NCBI GenBank assembly: GCA_025667525.1 | Contig: JANFOE010000190.1 | Location: forward strand, 2,048,501-2,112,500 | Direction: 5' to 3' | Length of the DNA stretch: 64,000 nucleotides | From: Glebionis coronaria | Lineage: Eukaryota; Streptophyta; Magnoliopsida; Asterales; Asteraceae | Part shown: positions 1 through 10,275 of the stretch, piece by piece | Layout of the letters: each line of letters opens with the position of its first letter | How positions within the stretch are numbered: position 1 is the first letter of the stretch | Translations under genes and position numbers: made by a program | Notes under the pieces: model-generated | Database searches by the model: none | Seen by the model: only the letters and a program-made list of their open reading frames with translations | Told to the model about the DNA's origin: nothing

Positions 1-1640
1 TTGGTAAAAAGATTATTTCTTCTATTATCTTGTTATTTTGTAATTGTAATCTTGTATTTTCTTTTTAAATTTATATGTATATGATGATTAATGATGATCA
101 AAGTAATATGTGAGGATCTTGTGTTAATAGATTTGGTTAAATAGACTAAAATCTATATGTAAAGATGTTAAAATTATGGTCAAATTTATAGGTTGTATAA
201 AACAGTAAGTAACCATATGATCACTTGGTAAAAAGGCTTGGATTATTGATTATATAGTTAGATATATGATTTTTACATATGTGGCCAATTTACGACTCAA
301 TGGATTTAACGAAATGAGCAAGATATGATCAAAATACTATTGAGGTTCAAATTTGTATAGTCTGTTTGGACGAAGTATTAGGGATACTTAGAGGATGATT
401 GAGCATTAGCTAAACCAGAGTTATTTGTAGCACATTTTATGTAGTTTGTGTTGCCCAAGTTTGAGATTCCATCTCCTTGTAGAACTCAAGATATTGCAAA
501 AATGGTGAAAGTAACTTTGATAATCAAATTTGGAAATAAAAGTATATAATATAAAATGAGCACTCAAGTAATATTATTATAAAATACATATATAAAAGAC
601 ACTAACTTATGATAATACTTATAAAATAAGTTGTATACTATGATAAATAAGTATGACATTTTATAAAAATACAAACTCAAATGTTTTCTAAAGTTATAAA
701 ACTATATATAAGTTTTACGTCTTTCGGCTAAAACCGAAAGATTAACGTTTTCGTCAAATAAAACTTAGACGGTCGTACCCATATAATGTAACATTTTTAT
801 AACTCATCTACTGATATGTAAGTACATTTGACAAGTAAAAACCGATAATCCCAAGATTTATAACTTATGGACATTAACGGGCCAAAGTAGCCTTATTAGA
901 CCATTAGCCTAACTAGTTTGGCTAAACACTAATCGACTTACTCATGGGCTTAACCCACTTGGGCCCAACATATAAGTATAGGCCTGGTATTAAAAGTATA
1001 AATGGACTAATATAATGTATTGGGCTTATAATGGTCTTATTGGGCCTTAATATGTAAACAAGTTAAAACTAGTATAACTAGTCAATTTACTAACACATAA
1101 CACTATAATGTTATATAAAGAGATAAAATCCCACTTGATCATCATCATACTTATAATATCATCATATGTATACATAGCCATTATTTTTATAATGTCACTG
1201 GACAAAAGTCTAAGACCGAGTATTATTTATATAGGTTTCCGTGATTGAAGCACGCACCGTCGCCGATTACCCGCTTTTCCTAATCAACGTGAGTTCATAG
1301 CCTCTCACTCTTTTAAATATTTTATAAAATATTTTGTAAACCCGCGAGGGAGATAACATGCTAGTTTTTGATAAAATAGAACACAAGTAGTCCCGATGGT
1401 ATGTTTATTGATATGGACCTGAATGATGCTATGACCCAATGAATGAGATGCAAAGGATTATTATTGGTTAGGTTATATCACTCAGAGTCCCATTAGCATG
1501 AATTGTGAACTACCATGATTGGTAGAAGCTTATGCATATAATAGTACTATTTGGGGAAGATCACCCTAGTTCGCGCCTTGACGGTTGATCATCGTCGTGC
1601 CACATTGATTGGTAAGCGAATTTATGTATGAGAAGATTTA
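1..1640 (+). mobile_element. LTR Y, left visible part (Tekay-like Gypsy family)
   Basis: Non-coding LTR sequence whose beginning lies left of the window. It is recognised because it matches, in inverted orientation, LTR B at about 45090-46980. Clear anchors are the module around 1289-1350 (GTGAGTTCATAGCC, then AACCCGCGAGGG) and the stretch 1580-1635, which reappears reversed at 45310-45385. The sequence breaks at 1640 where an X LTR begins, and resumes after that LTR at 3316 and again at 48489. The five bases 1636-1640 (ATTTA) are the target-site duplication of X. No coding sequence is seen. Confidence 0.75.
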
Positions 1641-1642
1641 TA

Positions 1643-1662
1643 ATAAGTGTGAAAACACTTAT
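1643..1662 (+). repeat. Stem-loop at the X LTR start
   Basis: Two bases inside the LTR start, ATAAGTGT and ACACTTAT pair perfectly around a GAAA loop. The same hairpin is at 39577-39596 in the 3' LTR. Confidence 0.75.
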
Positions 1663-2072
1663 ACTGACAACTTATTTCCAATAATAACAAGACCAAAACG
1701 TGTATTTTATGTCGTAAAAGTCGGAATTATGCGTGGTTTGTGTTTTTATTGTGTTTCAAGATAAAAATATGCAAAAGTAAGAAAACATGGGCTATCACGG
1801 GCTTTTATCGAAGAAAACGAGAAAAGACGAAGTCAAAAGGGCAAGAATGCAAAAAGAACGGAAGTACAAGGCCTATTATGAAGATTTATCGAAGAAAAAG
1901 TCTAAAGACGAAGTTTAATGAAGTCGAAGAACTCAAGTCTAATAGAAGAATAAAATTATAAGACAAGTTCAATTTGTATCGACAAATCCCGAGACGACGT
2001 CGAGAAAGACATAGCATTTAAATCGAGTCGAGAAGAAAGGAAGAAGGAGCAACACATTCACCTTCCCACCTC

Positions 2073-2107
2073 CTATAAATACCCTCCTAATGACACATTA
2101 GGAGGGT
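2073..2107 (+). promoter_or_regulatory. X LTR core promoter: TATA box plus hairpin
   Basis: CTATAAATA at 2073-2081 is a good TATA box. Directly after it, ACCCTCCTAAT (2081-2091) pairs perfectly with ATTAGGAGGGT (2097-2107) around a five-base loop, covering the expected transcription start about 30 bases downstream. The same arrangement is at 40008-40042 in the 3' LTR. Promoter activity is inferred from sequence only. Confidence 0.6.
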
Positions 2108-2859
2108 GGTTAGCTAGTTTATTTTTCTTTCTTTAGTTTTCATTTTAGAGAGTGAAAGTGTTTAACTTTCTCTCACTAAAACTTCATCTTTTCTTTCTTT
2201 CATGGTTAAGCTTTAATTCACTTTTGTAATTTTGAATCTTTAATCTACAAGTTCAAGTTTAATCTTTTAATCTTAATCTTCTTCTACCTTTCTTTATTTT
2301 TAAGTTGTTTTTGATCCGTTATAATCTTTGATTTTCCTTAAATTTGATGTTTATGTGATTAAAGAGTTTATCTTTTTAATCCTATATAAGTTTTATACGA
2401 TTAAGCTTGAGGCTTGTTATGCTTTTTGGCTTATTTAGTATTTAGCTTATTTACCTTTTTTAAGTTTTCTTAAAAGTTTAGTGTTTTTAAAAGTTCATCT
2501 TATAAAGTTTGCTTATTTGGTGATTTGATAAGCTTTCCATTTGTAGCTTATTAAGTCTCCTTATTATTGGTCTTGTTGAGTTTTTGATAAGTGCTTATTA
2601 GAAGTGCTTATTAGGACTTTTAGCTTATCTCCATTTTCGGATTAATTTGTGCTCCATCGCAATCATAGGTTTTGTATATTCTGACGCTACATTCTGATGG
2701 TTTTAGTGTGATCGCAATAACCTTTAAGGTTCTACTTTGCGATCAAGTGTTTTTTCCCCCTTATATCGATCGTGATTGAGATCGCTCATTGCGATCGCAC
2801 ATTACGACGGGTCTTAAGGTTACATTAAGACGAAACTCTGCCGAATTTTTGCTAGCAAC

Positions 2860-3092
2860 ATTCCGATAGAAAACCTTGGATTCCGATCTTAAACATTCCG
2901 ATACTGGATATTCCGATAGACTTGTATTCCGATAGACTTACATTCCGACAGGACTGCATTCCGATAGAGTTAATTTACTTTGATATTCCGATGGTTATTC
3001 AGACAGCATTATTCCGACAGCTTTCATTTTCTATTATTCCGATGGTTTTGTTTTTGCAACATTCCGACAGAATTGACTTGTTACATTCCGAT
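2860..3092 (+). repeat. Periodic ATTCCGAY array in the X LTR
   Basis: Twelve copies of ATTCCGAT or ATTCCGAC start at 2860, 2880, 2895, 2910, 2926, 2942, 2958, 2985, 3011, 3036, 3061 and 3085. Spacing is about 15-16 bases in the first half and 24-27 in the second. The array is conserved with some decay (ATTCTGAT) at about 48034-48267. A 61-codon open frame here is a by-product of the repeat. Confidence 0.85.
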
Positions 3093-3315
3093 GGTTTAAG
3101 TTTTTAGTTTTATTAAGTGTTTTTCTAGTAATTTTTAGTTTAATTTTTAAAGCTCTATTTTTACTCAACGACATTTTCATATTTACTTTTAGTTTAAAAT
3201 AGATAACCAAACCATTTATTTTTCCACCAAGAACGACTGAGTCGCACTAAATAATGGTAATCAATTCGAAAAGATCGGAACAACGAACTTTCATACGAGG
3301 CATTCCCTTGTATTA

Positions 3316-3832
3316 ATTTACATAGCGTGATTTTTGTGACGACACGCTAATTTAGATGGGCAAATTGTTTGTCGGGTTCGCGGACCGTTGTTTGTTATAG
3401 TAAGGTAGCAATGTCATGCGGCTAGTACTAATCCAATACAATCCAATGTAATCCAAATATCTAATATGATACGATGCAATTAAAGATAATATTGAGACTA
3501 CGGTATCATGGACGGTTTAAGATGTATGACTTGGTTTATATATATATTGCCTGACTAACAATACGAGGACTCACTTCTGATATTATACTTGTGTTCTGCT
3601 TTCTATAACAGTTTTATGTAACGGTTTTATCAAACTCTATGAATTCCCTCGACATTCGCTGATATAATTTTCTCATGTTTTATCTCAGGTGCTTGAAGGT
3701 AACTAGGGTGGAGATCGACTATGATGGCCCACATATTTATTCATTCGATCTATGTTTTGTAAACTTTATGATTGTGAAACTTGGGGACCTGATGTAAACT
3801 TAAAACTTCTATTCGAATGAATGTATGTTAAA
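3316..3832 (+). mobile_element. Duplicated fragment of LTR Y flanking the solo X LTR
   Basis: Continues LTR Y immediately after the solo X LTR, starting with the ATTTA target duplication. The same sequence follows the X 3' LTR at 48489-49020, so this flank exists twice in direct orientation. It ends at a TTAAA junction (3828-3832) where the tail of a second X LTR begins. A short TA run near 3537-3547 is longer in the other copy (near 48711-48731). Confidence 0.8.
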
Positions 3833-3996
3833 GCTCTATTTTTACTCAACGACATTTTCATATTTACTTTTAGTTTAAAATAGATAACCAACCCATTTAT
3901 TTTTCCACCAAGAATGACTGAGTCGCACTAATTAACGGTAATCAATTCGAAAAGACTGGAACAACGAACTTTGATACTTAGTAAATCTTTGTATTA
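3833..3996 (+). mobile_element. Truncated 5' LTR (last 164 bases) of element X
   Basis: Matches the end of the solo X LTR (3152-3315) with several substitutions and ends in TTTGTATTA. It is followed two bases later by a primer-binding site, which identifies it as a 5' LTR that has lost its first ~1.5 kb. The junction on its left falls in TTAAA, present both in the Y flank (49016-49020) and in the X LTR (3147-3151). Confidence 0.8.
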
Positions 3997-3998
3997 AA

Positions 3999-4016
3999 TG
4001 GCGCCGCTGCCGGCTC
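3999..4016 (+). promoter_or_regulatory. X primer-binding site (tRNA-Asp type)
   Basis: TGGCGCCGCTGCCGGC begins two bases after the LTR end. It resembles the complement of the plant tRNA-Asp 3' end, the usual primer of Athila-like Gypsy elements, with a mismatch. Minus-strand DNA synthesis would start here. Confidence 0.7.
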
Positions 4017-4216
4017 TTTTCGTTAAGATTAACGGTTTTAAGTGAGAGACGCGTTGGATTTTGGGATCCCTTCACTTTTGAACGTTATTTTTCTTGCTTA
4101 AAAATTTTCAAAAATCCATAAAAATAAAAAATTTTAAAAAAAATCCAAAAAAATAGAAAAACATAGAAAACCAAAAATATTTTTTTGCCTGTTTTTCTTT
4201 CCTTTTGTAGGTGTGT

Positions 4217-5195
4217 ATGCGTACTCGTGCTCGTAAGAAGAAAGTAGCTCAAGCCGAAGTCATTACTCCACCTATTGTCACCATGGACAATCAACCAATG
4301 ATCGAGCTTTTTCAATCGCACGTAGAGGGCAACATCGATGCTATTGTCATACCCGAGATTGGAGCCAACAATTTTGAACTCAAATCCGGCTTCATTCAAA
4401 TGGTCTATGCTCAACCTTTCTTGGGGCGTTCGCTTGATGATCCTCATAACCATATAAAAAGGTTTCTTCAACTCACCAATACGGTTAAGTATAATAGGGT
4501 TTCACAAGAAGTGATTCGCTTGCAACTTTTTCCTTTCTCCTTAGAAGGACAAGCCCGGAATTGGCCTGATAAGGAACCGCCACAATGTATTCTTACATGG
4601 ACGGATTTAGAGACTAAATTCATCAACTACTTTTTCCCACCCTCACGTATACCACTTTGCGGAATGAAATCATTACCTTTGAACAAAAGTACGGTGAGAC
4701 ATTTAGTGAATCTTGGGACCGTTTTAAGGAACTTTTAAGAAAGTGTCCACAACATGGTTTCACAAAAGTACATCAAATTAATACTTTTTATAATGGTTTA
4801 AGCGTGAATGACCAAGATTCACTAAATAGTGCCTCGGGGGGGGGGGGGGGTAACATTTTGGTTAAGTCTTCTAATGCCGCTTGGGATATTATTGAGAACA
4901 AGTCTAGAGTGCAAACCAAGAGTGTTCGGACTAATGTGGCTAGTGCTAGCACTAATGAGAGCGACAAGAGAATGGATAAGCTTACTTCGCTTGTTGAAAC
5001 ACTTTCTCTCCAAACCGCTAACAATACCAAAGCTATCAATGCACAAGTTAATGCTATGAGTCAGTCATGTGAAATATGCGGGGGATCTCATTCATACACC
5101 CATTGTCCTTCGACTCATGACAATCCGGAAAATGTGTATGCCGCCAACGGTAACTTTTCTACAGGAGGCTATCAAGCACGTCCTCAAGGTGACCG
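4217..5195 (+). pseudogene. X gag, N-terminal part, frameshifted and interrupted
   Basis: Capsid (gag) region of the Athila-like element X. The chosen start is the ATG at 4217, giving MRTRARKKK, a basic start like those of Athila gag proteins. The retrotransposon-gag core follows, with DDPHNHIKRFLQL and later the tryptophans of the WPDKEP and WTDLETKF stretches. A frameshift at about 4641-4648 moves the reading into the next frame, where the gag core continues (FEQKYGETFSESWDRFKELL) and later shows CEICGGSHSYTHCP, a zinc-knuckle-like segment. A run of 15 G at 4836-4850 sits in the coding region. The frame is then cut at 5195 by element G and resumes at 8638. The protein cannot be made intact. 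Confidence 0.85.
4836..4850 (+). repeat. Run of 15 G inside X gag
   Basis: Uninterrupted G homopolymer, exactly five glycine codons in the local frame. Unusual in this AT-rich window; consistent with slippage expansion, or with an assembly error. Confidence 0.9.
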
Positions 5196-5776
5196 TGTTA
5201 GGTCAAAGTGTTGATGTGGCAGAAACTCAAAAACGAAGAAAACATGAAGACATTTGTCTAAGCGTTGTCAAGAGCAAATCAATTGTTGTCAAGATCAAAT
5301 CGGGGGTTGATGGCTCAAGCGTTGTCATGTGCAATCCAAGCATTGTCACATGCAATTCAAGCATTGACAGAAACGTAGAAAATAAGCCTTTGGAAGCTTC
5401 TATTTAGATAAACATGCAGGATGTATTCAGTATAAGTTTATTTGAATAGAAGATTTACATGTTTATTTGATATTATCTCTTGTAAAACCCTAGTCCTTAC
5501 ACTATAAAAGGAACCAAGGGTTATTAGGTTTTTCATATAACTTTCATATACAATGTAAACCTAAAGCGTGTGTCGACTAGACGTGGGATTCAATGTATAC
5601 ACGTCTAGTGGTCGTTTGTTATTAATATAATGAACAATCCAATTGTTTTAATTCATGTTTTTTGTGTCCAAACACCTTGTTAATGTGTTGTGTTCTAATT
5701 CCGCTTTGATTATCTAATCATATGAACATGATGCATTCCTAGTAGCTAAAAGATCGAGGAAACTTAGGTTTCCACA
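5196..5776 (+). repeat. Element G 5' LTR
   Basis: Starts TGTTAGGTC, ends GGTTTCCACA. A TATA box CTATAAAAG is at 5502-5510. Confidence 0.85.
5502..5510 (+). promoter_or_regulatory. Element G TATA box
   Basis: CTATAAAAG in the 5' LTR, repeated at 8358-8366 in the 3' LTR; likely core promoter of element G. Confidence 0.55.
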
Positions 5777-5778
5777 AT

Positions 5779-5790
5779 TGGTATCAGAGC
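5779..5790 (+). promoter_or_regulatory. Element G primer-binding site (initiator tRNA-Met type)
   Basis: TGGTATCAGAGC two bases after the 5' LTR, the classical tRNA-Met complementary site of plant Copia and some Gypsy elements. Confidence 0.85.
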
Positions 5791-8052
5791 CTCGTGGCTC
5801 GTGATGCTAGGACCAACAAGGTGTTCGTGTATGGTGAAAAGAAGAAAAATCCGTCTAGGGTTTTTCTGGATGTTTTTGTGTGCGCAGTAGTATTCAGATG
5901 GTCATAACTTTTGATTGAACCGTTGGATCGTCGCGAAATTTCTTGTGTGTGTTATATACACATATATCTAAACATCCACCGGAGGGATTGTCTAGATTAG
6001 CCCTCAATCAAAAGTTAGTAGGCGTCAAAGTTGGCATCAGTGGTGATTTTCTGATTTCCTGTTTTACATAAAATCATTATTTAGGGTTTTTCTACAAACC
6101 CTAGATCATATCTATACAGGAAGGAAGGTGTGTTCTTGTTCATTATAATCAAGCATACTATCTTTGGTGAGTGATTTTCTAAAAATCATGATGAACCCTA
6201 GTTCTTTGTTCATGGCTGTTGTGATTTTTGTTTAGGGTTTACTTGACAAACCCTAGATCCATGAGGTTTAAGCAGCAGGTCGTGATGCATGATGACAAGC
6301 AGCAGAAGATACATTGTTATGCTATGTGCTTGTATCACGTGGGATACAAAAAGAAAAGTTGAACATACGTGGATTATTATTGGTTAGATAACAAAGGTTT
6401 TCAGTATAAACCCTAGATCTGCCCACATGTGATAATAACAGCAGGTATGTTTCGGTCTGTGGTGCTCATGTCGTATGAAGAGATTGATTTTGGATGACTG
6501 GAGCTGTGAAGGTAACGTCTATGGTTATCTAATTCTAATTGTGTCAAGTTTGCTAAATTAACTTTGGATTAGTTTCTGTGATTACGTGGGAAAGATTCTT
6601 GCATGCGTAATATACAAAGATAATTATGGGATTGATACAACAAGTTCTTTTGGTGAACGGTCATGTAAGAAAAAGTCAAGAAGAATTCCTATTATTTAAG
6701 GGATGTAAAATGTGTGAGGAGTATATCTCCTTAAAGATTTTATTCTAATTGCCTGCATGATTTTTAGGTTAGTTGTGATCCTACTTTGTAGGGAATGTGA
6801 TCAGTATGTATCCATAAAACGTTTGTTTTAAATGTGTGGATATATAAGGAAACAGATAAAGTCATGCTTTAGGAAGATGATATACACATTTGGGATTTCA
6901 TACGACAAAGAAGGAAATTTAAGACGTGGGGATAGAAAACCAAAGTAAAAAAGACGTGATCTTTTACTAATGAAAAGTGATTGATTGCTTTTGGTACCCA
7001 CGGATGATAAATTTTTGCTGTTATCAAGAAAGTTGTTGACCACAGATGGTGTCAGCTGACAAGGAATTTGACGCTGACGAGTATTGAATGGACACTGACA
7101 GTAATAAAACAGGTGCTCATAGAAAGCGTTGTTATGAGTTGTCCGAGAAACGATTGTCCCAAGAGTTGATACGTTTTGTCCGATATCGGGCAATACACAT
7201 GACAGATATTGGACAATAAAGGTTCTCGGGTAACAAAAGAATAGCTGTTGTTTGAGAAAATTGGTACGTTTTTAGCACACAAAAAGGAGGTATTTACACG
7301 CAAAGATACATGGAATCTCCATTTTTATTCAGAATATCAAAGTTGATATTAATAACTCGGATATTTTTACAAGGAGTCAATGATTTTTAAGTAAGTTAGC
7401 AACAATTCATGAAGACTTTGATTGATATTAGAATATGTAATCGGGATAGCCTTGTGAAAGAGTTATTTGCTAACAGCTTTTACATATGAAGATATTGGTT
7501 ACTTAAGACTTATCATGAAGAGGTGTTGGCTTAAGGGGAAGAATTCTTATGGTAAGTTTGATGATTGAAGAAGATTTTCACGAGTTTTTGTTCTATCATA
7601 TCTTTAAAGATGGTGCCTAGTCAACATTATTCTTTAAAGGTAACTTGTTCATACTTACACGGTTGGTGACGATGAATTGTCATAACACTTGAAGGAGTTA
7701 CATTATCGTGCTCAGTGTCTCACAAAGGATGAGAATATTGACAAGGGATCGAGGTCTACTTATATTTAGTCATCAGTATAAGTTCTTCATCACATGGATA
7801 GTGCAAGACATGGAACACAAGGTTGGGTTATTCTACTTCTACATCAAGAATACTTTATTTATTTTTCTTCAAGATCATTACATAGAGCTACATTTGGAGA
7901 ATCTTCAAGATTGCATACATTGTTTACTTCCCTGTTGATGTGACAAAAAGGGGAAGACATACATGCTACAATTGAGGGGAAGCAATTTGAAGATGATGTA
8001 CAACTTACAAGAGATACACAAAGAGTTTTGCGGACATCAACTAGGGGAAGAT
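5791..8052 (+). other. Element G interior, non-coding
   Basis: 2.3 kb without a recognisable retrotransposon domain. It ends in a purine-rich tract (AACTAGGGGAAGAT, about 8039-8052) that can serve as polypurine tract. GGGGAAGA tracts also occur at about 7951 and 7976. The longest open frames are on the antisense strand and look accidental. Confidence 0.7.
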
Positions 8053-8632
8053 TGTTGGGTCAAAAAGTTGATGTGGCAGAAACTCAAAAACGAAGAAAAC
8101 ATGAAGACATTTGTCTAAGCATTGTCAAGAGCAAATCAAGCGTTGTCAAGACAAATCGGGGGTTGATGGCTCAAGCGTTGTCATGTGCAATCCAAGCATT
8201 TTCACATGCAATTCAAGCATTGATAGAAACGTAGACAAGAAGCCTTTGGAAGCTTCTATTTAGATAAACATGCAGGATATATTCTGTATAAGTTTATTTG
8301 AATAGAAGATTTACATGTTTATTTGATATTATCTCTTGTAAAACCCTAGTCCTTACACTATAAAAGGAACCAAGGGTTATTAGGTTTTTCATATAACTTT
8401 CATATACAATGTAAACCTAAAGCGTGTGTCGACTAGACATGGGATTCAATGTATACACGTCTAGTGGTTGTTTGTTATTAATATAATGAATAATCCAATT
8501 GTTTTAATTCATGTTCTTTGTGTCCAAACACCTTGTTAATGTGTTGTGTTCTAATTCCGCTTTGATTATCTAATCATATGAGTATGATGCATTACTAGTA
8601 GCTAAAAGATCGAGGAAACTTAGGTTTCCACA
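8053..8632 (+). repeat. Element G 3' LTR
   Basis: Starts TGTTGGGTC, ends GGTTTCCACA, same structure as the 5' LTR including the TATA box at 8358-8366. Confidence 0.85.
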
Positions 8633-8637
8633 TACCG

Positions 8638-10275
8638 CAATTTGCTCAGTTATCGTTCAAACAACTTCCTTTAACCACCCGGTTTTCCACCTCAAAACCC
8701 AAACAACCTCAATCGAATCAAAACCCACCACGAGCTCCAAATCAATATCAAAACCAAAGAAACCCATATCCACCTAAAGGAAACAACCAAGTTTACCAAC
8801 AACCCGCTTATCAACCACCTGCCTACCATACTCTTCCTCCCACCCAACCCACCACATTTCATCAAGATGTTGAAACTTACATGAGGACAAATGACACAAT
8901 AGTGCAGAATCTTCAGCGGAAAATGGCCAGCTTGAAAGGAGATATGGTGAAACAAGGGAATGATCTTCGAGCCGATATGCGAAACTCTTTGAGCAGTCAA
9001 ACGAATGACTTAAGGGATATGATGGCTAGTTTTTTCCAAAGTAATCAAGCCTCTGGTTCGGGTTCTCTTCCGAGTAACACCGTTGCTAATCCAAGAGGGG
9101 AGATGAAAGCAATCACCACTCGCAGTGGAAAAGGTTTAAAGGAACCCGAGCTTCCTACACCTACACCGGTGATTGTGAAAAAGGAAAACGAGTCCCCTTC
9201 TCCAATTCCTCCAACTTCTATTCCTCCAATTCCTCCACCTTCTACTTCTTCACCTCTACCACCCAAGGATGTGAGTGAGAATTCCATTCCAAAGCCTTCA
9301 TCTCAACCCAATATACCTTATCCCTCAAGGTTGAGGAAAGAGAAATTGAAGAGCAAGGATGATATTCAGGTTTCTAACTTTCTCAAAATGTTTAAACAAC
9401 TGAATTTCAATATCTCCTTTGCTGAGGCTCTCACTCACATGCTGAAATATGCTAAAATGTTTAAAGATCTTCTCAGTGATAAGGAGAAACTTCTTGACAT
9501 CGCTCAGACCCAACTTAACGAGAATTTCTCCACAGTACTCTTAAGGAAATTACCCACCAAACTTGGTGATCCGGGTCGTTTTCTCATTCCTTGCAACTTC
9601 CCCAGGGTAGAGAATTGTATGGCCATAGTCGATCTAGGTGCTAGTATCAACTTAATACCTCTTAGCGTTTGGAAACAATTGTCTCTACCCGAGCTAGTCC
9701 CCACACGAATGACATTGGAATTAGCTAATCGTACGGTTGCTTATCCGGTGGGGATAGCCGAAGATGTCTTCGTCGGTTTCGACAAATTCACCTTTCCGGC
9801 GGATTTTGTTGTCGTTGACTACGAGATGGACCCCCGTGTTCCATTAATTGTTGGACGTCCATTCTTGAGGACCGGTCGCACTCTCATTGATGTAGCCACG
9901 GGCGAATTAATCATGAGAGTTGGTGACGATAAAATCGTCTTCAACATCGGTAAACTTTCTAAGCAGCCTTCTGAAAATGAGAGCGTTAATTTCATTGATG
10001 TTCTTGATGAGGCTTGTGAAGAACATTTCAAAGACGCTTGTAAAAGTGGTTCTTCTTCTCTAACCATTGTTGAGACCGTTGCCTCTATTGCTCCATCACT
10101 AACTCTATTTGGAGAAAGTGATTTTCTTTTGAAAGAATTTGAAGCAACTTTGGGGGATGTGGATTTACAATATGACGATTCTCCCTCCAATTGGGATGAA
10201 GACATTCGTACCATTGAGAAACTTCTCAATGAGGACCATATTTCTCCACCATCTCCTAAGGATATCTCTATCGAT
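8638..10275 (+). pseudogene. X gag C-terminal part and aspartic protease
   Basis: Resumes X gag directly after the G target duplication and stays open to the E insertion at 10276. The first part is rich in Pro, Gln and Asn, followed by a helical stretch (about 8881-9040), a Ser/Pro-rich linker (9150-9300) and a conserved LRKEK segment. The protease has its catalytic motif VDLGASINLIP at about 9629-9660 and the flap/second motif LIVGRPFL near 9845, typical of Athila/Tat proteases, which have DLGAS rather than DSGAS. The apparent stop at 10312-10314 belongs to the E LTR, not to X; the X frame continues at 22135 with the codon phase kept across the insertion. Upstream damage makes it non-functional. 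Confidence 0.88.

Larger units (their letters stand above)
1641..3315 (+). mobile_element. Solo LTR of Athila-like element X
   Basis: A 1675-base LTR beginning TAATAAGTG and ending CTTGTATTA, flanked by ATTTA on both sides (1636-1640 and 3316-3320). It matches the X 3' LTR at 39575-40729 plus 47966-48488 over its whole length. No primer site follows it, so it stands alone at this place. Its last 20 bases resemble the X 3' LTR more than the truncated 5' LTR tail at 3833-3996, as expected if it arose by LTR-LTR recombination. It holds a TATA box and hairpin near 2073-2107 and the ATTCCGA array at 2860-3092. The short open frames inside it are not genes. Confidence 0.85.
5196..8632 (+). mobile_element. 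Element G: non-autonomous Copia-like LTR element
   Basis: A complete small LTR element inserted in X gag. LTRs are 5196-5776 and 8053-8632 (581 and 580 bases, TG...CA ends), with roughly 20 differences by eye, about 3%. The left flank GACCG and right flank TACCG (8633-8637) are a target duplication with one mismatch. The primer site and purine tract place it in + orientation. The 2.3-kb interior carries no gag, protease, integrase or reverse transcriptase; its short open frames look random. It is best described as a LARD-like or otherwise gutted element that needs enzymes from a relative. Superfamily assignment rests on the primer-site type and LTR size only. Confidence 0.8.

Noticed and set aside
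1740..1961. 73-codon open frame as a gene
   Set aside because: Lies in the X LTR upstream of the TATA box; the other LTR copy does not keep the same frame.
2860..3092. CRISPR-like array of regularly spaced repeats
   Set aside because: The repeated word is only 8 bases, spacers are 7-19 bases, and the setting is a plant LTR; the array is kept in both LTR copies.
2922..3107. 61-codon repetitive protein
   Set aside because: A by-product of the ATTCCGA array; no start context or other protein-like sign.
4085..4471. 128-codon minus-strand ORF
   Set aside because: Antisense shadow of X gag running into AT-rich leader sequence.
6828..7303. Antisense ORFs in element G
   Set aside because: Low-complexity translation, no domain, opposite to element orientation.
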